Assembly (NCBI GenBank): GCA_020853705.1
Contig: JADYYK010000001.1
Coordinates: 1 to 34,927, forward strand
DNA: 34,927 bases
Source: Deltaproteobacteria bacterium
GTDB lineage: Bacteria > Myxococcota_A > Polyangia > Haliangiales > JADYYK01
Reading direction: 5' to 3'
Shown here: positions 32,225 through 34,927 of the stretch, one piece after another
Layout: each line of letters opens with the position of its first letter
Numbering within the stretch: the stretch's first letter is position 1
Program-made: the position numbers and the translations under genes
Notes under the pieces: model-generated
What the model was told of the DNA's origin: nothing
The model's input: the letters and a program-made list of their open reading frames with translations, nothing else
The model's database searches: none

Positions 32225-33034
32225 ATGGCTGCCAAACCAGACAGGCCTGCAGGGAACCGGCGCGTCGTGGCGCTGTTCGTGGGCACCGCGCTGGTGGTGT
32301 TCGCGGTGTCGCTGTACATCGCGTGGTCGGTGCGCAGCAGCGAGGCCCGGCGCAGCATGGCGTCGGTCGGCGACGGCGCGGGCAGCGCCACGCAGCACGA
32401 CCACGTGGACCACGAACATGACGGCGTGGCCAAGGGCGCCGCGCCGACCGAGCCCGCGCGAGCGCCCAGCGCGGGCCGCCCGGGTGTCGGCCCGCCCGCA
32501 CGTCCACCCGGCGCCAGCGCGAGCCCGGCCTCGCTCGATGATGATCCGCGCCACGGCAAGCCGGCCTGGGTGCCGACCATCGATCCGCCCGCGGACATGT
32601 ATGACAACACCTCGCCGAAATTCCCCATCCCCGAGGGCGGCTTCGACAAGTGGACCGGGCGCGAGGGCACCCACCCCAGGGAGCTCGAGATGTACGTGCG
32701 CGCCGAGGGCACCGACCTCGAGCTGGGCCTCGAGCTGCGCCGACTGCACTGGCTGACCAGCCTGAGCCGCAACTTCAACCTGCTGATGGAGCTGCGCGGC
32801 GGCCAGCCGCCGGGCCCCGCGCTCGAGATCGAGCTCAGTGAGCTCGGGGCCACCACGTGGACCAAGGGCGACCAGGCCTACGAGGACGTGCGCGCGAAGC
32901 GACGCGGCTCGGAGGAGGTGCGTCGCTATCTGCGCCAGCTACAGGACGAGTACCGCGCCACCTACACCAGCAAGGCCGGCATCACGCTGGAGCAGATGGA
33001 TCGCTTCTTCGCACCTGGCGTCGAGCTGCCATAG
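32225..33034 (+). CDS. Single-pass membrane protein, unknown
   Basis: 269 aa from ATG 32225. A basic N-terminus is followed by one transmembrane helix (VVALFVGTALVVFAVSLYIA, about 14-33), a His/Asp-rich stretch (QHDHVDHEHDG, possibly metal-binding), a Pro/Ala/Gly linker (about 75-110) and a globular helical domain (about 130-269). The latter begins TSPKFPIPEGGFDKWTGREG and ends QMDRFFAPGVELP. No family recognised. No Shine-Dalgarno is visible. The last gene starts 5 bp after its stop, so they are probably cotranscribed. Confidence 0.65.
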   Translation: MAAKPDRPAGNRRVVALFVGTALVVFAVSLYIAWSVRSSEARRSMASVGDGAGSATQHDHVDHEHDGVAKGAAPTEPARAPSAGRPGVGPPARPPGASASPASLDDDPRHGKPAWVPTIDPPADMYDNTSPKFPIPEGGFDKWTGREGTHPRELEMYVRAEGTDLELGLELRRLHWLTSLSRNFNLLMELRGGQPPGPALEIELSELGATTWTKGDQAYEDVRAKRRGSEEVRRYLRQLQDEYRATYTSKAGITLEQMDRFFAPGVELP

Positions 33035-33039
33035 CGGCC

Positions 33040-34927
33040 GTGACGCGCGAGGCGAGCGTCGCAGCGAGCGGGAGTGCGGGCGCGGGTGCCGATGCGGGTG
33101 CCGATGCGGGTGCCGATGCCGCGCGGGCGCTGCGCTGGCTGCTGGCGATCTGCGCGACCGCGGTGCTGCTGCGCGCGCTGCATCTGTGGGCGATGGCGGG
33201 CGACCCGCTGTTCGATCACCCGGTCATCGATCCGCGCGACAACCTGGAGCGCGCGCAGCGCATGGCGGCCGGCCACTGGGTCGGCGACCCCGGCGCGTAC
33301 TGGAAGCCGCCGCTGTACGACTATGTGCTGGCGCTGCACCTCAGGCTGTTCGGGGCCTCGCTGTGGCCGATGCGGGTGACCCAGGTCGGGTGCGACGTGC
33401 TGAGCTGCGTGCTGGCGTTCCGGCTCGGGCGCGCGCTGCGCGGGGCGCGGGAGGGGCTGTGGGCGGCCGGCGTGCTGGCGCTGTCGGGGCCGCTGATCTA
33501 TTTCACCGGCGAGGTCACGTCGGCCAGCCTGACGGTGACGCTGGAGCTGGCGCTGCTCCTGCTGGTGCTGCGCGCGCGCGAGCGGCCGTCGCTGGCGACC
33601 TGGGCGGTGGCGGGGGCGATGCTGGGCCTGTCGGCGCTGCTGCGCGCGGAGGCGCTGCTGCTGGGGGGCTGGCTGCTGGTCTGGTTGTGGTGGGCGCTCA
33701 GCGAGCGGGCCCCGCGCCAGCGCCTGGGCTGGAGCGCGGCGGCGCTGGGCGCGGCGGCCTGTGTGATCGCGCCGGTGACCCTGCGCAACTGGTTACACGC
33801 ACGCGACGCCACGCTGATCTCGGCCAACGGCGGCGTCAACTTCTACATCGGCGCCGAGCCGCGCTACCACGGCGTCATCGGGGTGCGCCCGGGCGCCGAG
33901 TGGCTGGCCCTGATGCGCGAGCCCGAGCTGGTCGGCCTGCGCAAGGCGGGCAACCAGTCGCGCTACTTCCTGGTCAAGGGGCTGCGCGTGATGGCGGCCG
34001 ATCCGGCCGGCGCGGCCCTGCACCTGGTCAAGAAGCTGGGCCACTTCTGGCACGGGCGCGAGCTGCCCTCGAACCGCGACCTGTACCTGTCGCGCGCGCG
34101 CTCGCCGGTGCTGGCGGCGCTGCTGTGGCGCACGCCGGTGCTGTGCTTCCCCTTCGGCGTGCTGGCGGCGCTGGCGCTGGCGGGGGCGGTGCTGGCGCTG
34201 CGCGCGCGCACGCGGGCGCGCTTCCTGCTCGGGCCCATCGCCATCCACTGGGTCACGGTGGCGGCCTTCTTCGTGACCGGACGGCACCGACTGCTGGTGG
34301 TCGGTCCGCTGGCGGTGCTGGCTGCGCTGGCGGTGGGCGAGGCGCTCGAGCGCTGGCGCGCGGGGGCGCGGCGGCCCGTGCTGTGGGCGGCGGGGGCGAC
34401 GCTGGCGGGGGCGCTGCTGCTCAGCGCGGGGCCGCTCCTGGCGGCGGCGCCGCGCGCCTATGCCGGCGAGCTGGCCGCGGAGGAGGCTCATTTCACGGGC
34501 ACCGTGCTGCTGGTCGAGGAACACCAGCCGGCGGCCGCCATGGCCGCGCTGGAGCGCGCGCTGGTGCGCCTGCCGTCGCGGGCGTCGACCTGGTTCAACC
34601 TGGGCCAGGCGGCGGAGGCGGCGGGGCAACCGGGCCGGGCGCTGGCGGCGTTCGCGCGCGCCGTCACCGTGGCCGAGCAGGCCCAGGGTGAGCGCTACCT
34701 GGTGCCGCTCGCGCGCGAGCGCATGCATGGACTCGCGGCGGCGCTGGCGAGCGCGCCGGACGCAGGCGCAGGCGCAGGCACAGGCGCAGGCGCAGGCGCA
34801 GGCGCAGGCGCAGGCGCAGGCGCAGGTGCGGGTGCGGGTGCGGGTGCGGGTGCGGGTGCGGGTGCGGATGCGGATGCGGATGCGGATGCGGATGCGGATG
34901 CGGATGCGGCTGCGGCTGCGGCTGCGG
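33040..34927 (+). CDS. GT39-like GT-C membrane protein with TPR and repeat tail (partial)
   Basis: The frame starts at GTG 33040, 5 bp after the preceding stop, and is open to the window end (629 codons seen). It begins VTREASVAASGS then (AGAD)3 from a 12-bp repeat. About 10 transmembrane helices follow. The first loop has DHPVIDPRDNLERA and YWKPPLYDYVLALHL, similar to the Asp-x-x-x and K-P-P-L-Y positions of GT39/ArnT-like enzymes. After the last helix, a helical TPR-like segment (about 484-555: EEHQPAAAMAALERALVRLP; TWFNLGQAAEAAGQPGRALA) may bind partners. From about residue 574 the protein becomes pure dipeptide repeat (AG, then AD, then AA) encoded by a hexanucleotide array that runs off the edge. 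Sugar unknown. Confidence 0.75.
   Translation, partial: MTREASVAASGSAGAGADAGADAGADAARALRWLLAICATAVLLRALHLWAMAGDPLFDHPVIDPRDNLERAQRMAAGHWVGDPGAYWKPPLYDYVLALHLRLFGASLWPMRVTQVGCDVLSCVLAFRLGRALRGAREGLWAAGVLALSGPLIYFTGEVTSASLTVTLELALLLLVLRARERPSLATWAVAGAMLGLSALLRAEALLLGGWLLVWLWWALSERAPRQRLGWSAAALGAAACVIAPVTLRNWLHARDATLISANGGVNFYIGAEPRYHGVIGVRPGAEWLALMREPELVGLRKAGNQSRYFLVKGLRVMAADPAGAALHLVKKLGHFWHGRELPSNRDLYLSRARSPVLAALLWRTPVLCFPFGVLAALALAGAVLALRARTRARFLLGPIAIHWVTVAAFFVTGRHRLLVVGPLAVLAALAVGEALERWRAGARRPVLWAAGATLAGALLLSAGPLLAAAPRAYAGELAAEEAHFTGTVLLVEEHQPAAAMAALERALVRLPSRASTWFNLGQAAEAAGQPGRALAAFARAVTVAEQAQGERYLVPLARERMHGLAAALASAPDAGAGAGTGAGAGAGAGAGAGAGAGAGAGAGAGAGADADADADADADADAAAAAAA
33082..33117 (+). 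repeat. Three 12-bp repeats (GCGGGTGCCGAT)
   Basis: Three exact copies encode Ala-Gly-Ala-Asp at the N-terminus of the last gene. The unit is a dimer of the hexamer classes seen in the array at the other end of the same gene. Confidence 0.8.
34759..34927 (+). repeat. 28-unit hexanucleotide array in four blocks
   Basis: One GACGCA, ten GGCGCA (one is GGCACA), seven GGTGCG, seven GATGCG and three GCTGCG units run to the window edge. The blocks are internally uniform and in frame, giving Gly-Ala, Asp-Ala and Ala-Ala tails. The uniform blocks suggest stepwise expansion by replication slippage. The array continues beyond the window. Confidence 0.92.

Noticed and set aside
32838..34691. 617-codon rightward frame rich in Gly/Ala/Arg
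   Set aside because: A +1 shadow of the last gene. The frame from GTG 33040 gives transmembrane helices and GT39-like motifs.
34759..34927. CRISPR array
   Set aside because: The unit is 6 bp with no spacers and is read in frame as protein. No cas genes.

Overview
The window is a GC-rich, gene-dense bacterial chromosome segment. It carries about 31 protein-coding genes and shows no rRNA, tRNA, CRISPR array, prophage or insertion sequence. Many predicted lipoproteins with low-complexity Asp/Ala/Gly/Pro linkers, an outer-membrane barrel protein, a multihaem c-type cytochrome, an FHA protein, a TerB-like protein and SelO point to a Gram-negative predatory-type deltaproteobacterium. Myxococcota, and perhaps a Haliangium/Kofleriaceae-type lineage, fit best. 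This assignment rests on gene style only.

Layout. 1-1.9 kb: a truncated N-terminus (HNH/DUF222-like), a YkgJ-type cysteine-cluster protein and a small lipoprotein, all leftward. 1.9-4.6 kb: SelO and a ferritin-like diiron protein, rightward. 4.6-7.4 kb: leftward run of PhzF isomerase, a predicted secreted Fam20/Four-jointed-like kinase with a Ser/Thr/Pro repeat, and a TPR plus beta-barrel protein. 7.4-8 kb: a hairpin-rich gene-free stretch. 8-13.6 kb, rightward: phospholipase-D-like lipoprotein, peroxiredoxin, TPR lipoprotein, FHA membrane protein, then a chain of hairpins and a secreted transglutaminase-like protein. 13.6-14.3 kb: a ParE/RelE-type toxin-antitoxin pair with a visible operator. 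14.5-16.8 kb: Tat-exported pirin, TerB-like protein, lipoprotein. 16.8-19.5 kb, leftward: lipoproteins, small unknowns and a predicted lipoprotein methyltransferase. 19.6-24.7 kb, rightward: compact Hsp70, Sel1-like lipoprotein, seven-haem cytochrome fused to TPR-like repeats, Kazal-like lipoprotein, small lipoprotein. 24.7-34.9 kb: five large GT-C-type membrane glycosyltransferases (one rightward, three in a leftward overlapping operon, one rightward and cut by the window end), interrupted by a Cys/Trp-rich lipoprotein and two single-pass proteins.

Two themes run across the window. First, many genes start exactly 7 bases after a TANNNT hexamer with no Shine-Dalgarno site, which predicts leaderless mRNAs. 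A minority have GGAGG sites instead. Second, in-frame hexanucleotide arrays sit inside coding regions at signal peptides, linkers, loops or C-termini. The same GATGCG unit is read as Met-Arg in one gene and Asp-Ala in another, which points to DNA-level expansion.

Other points of interest are a six-hairpin intergenic region with mutually exclusive pairings, part of which recurs as a 24-bp exact repeat 11.6 kb away, and a heptamer repeated three times at exact 11-bp phase before the FHA gene.
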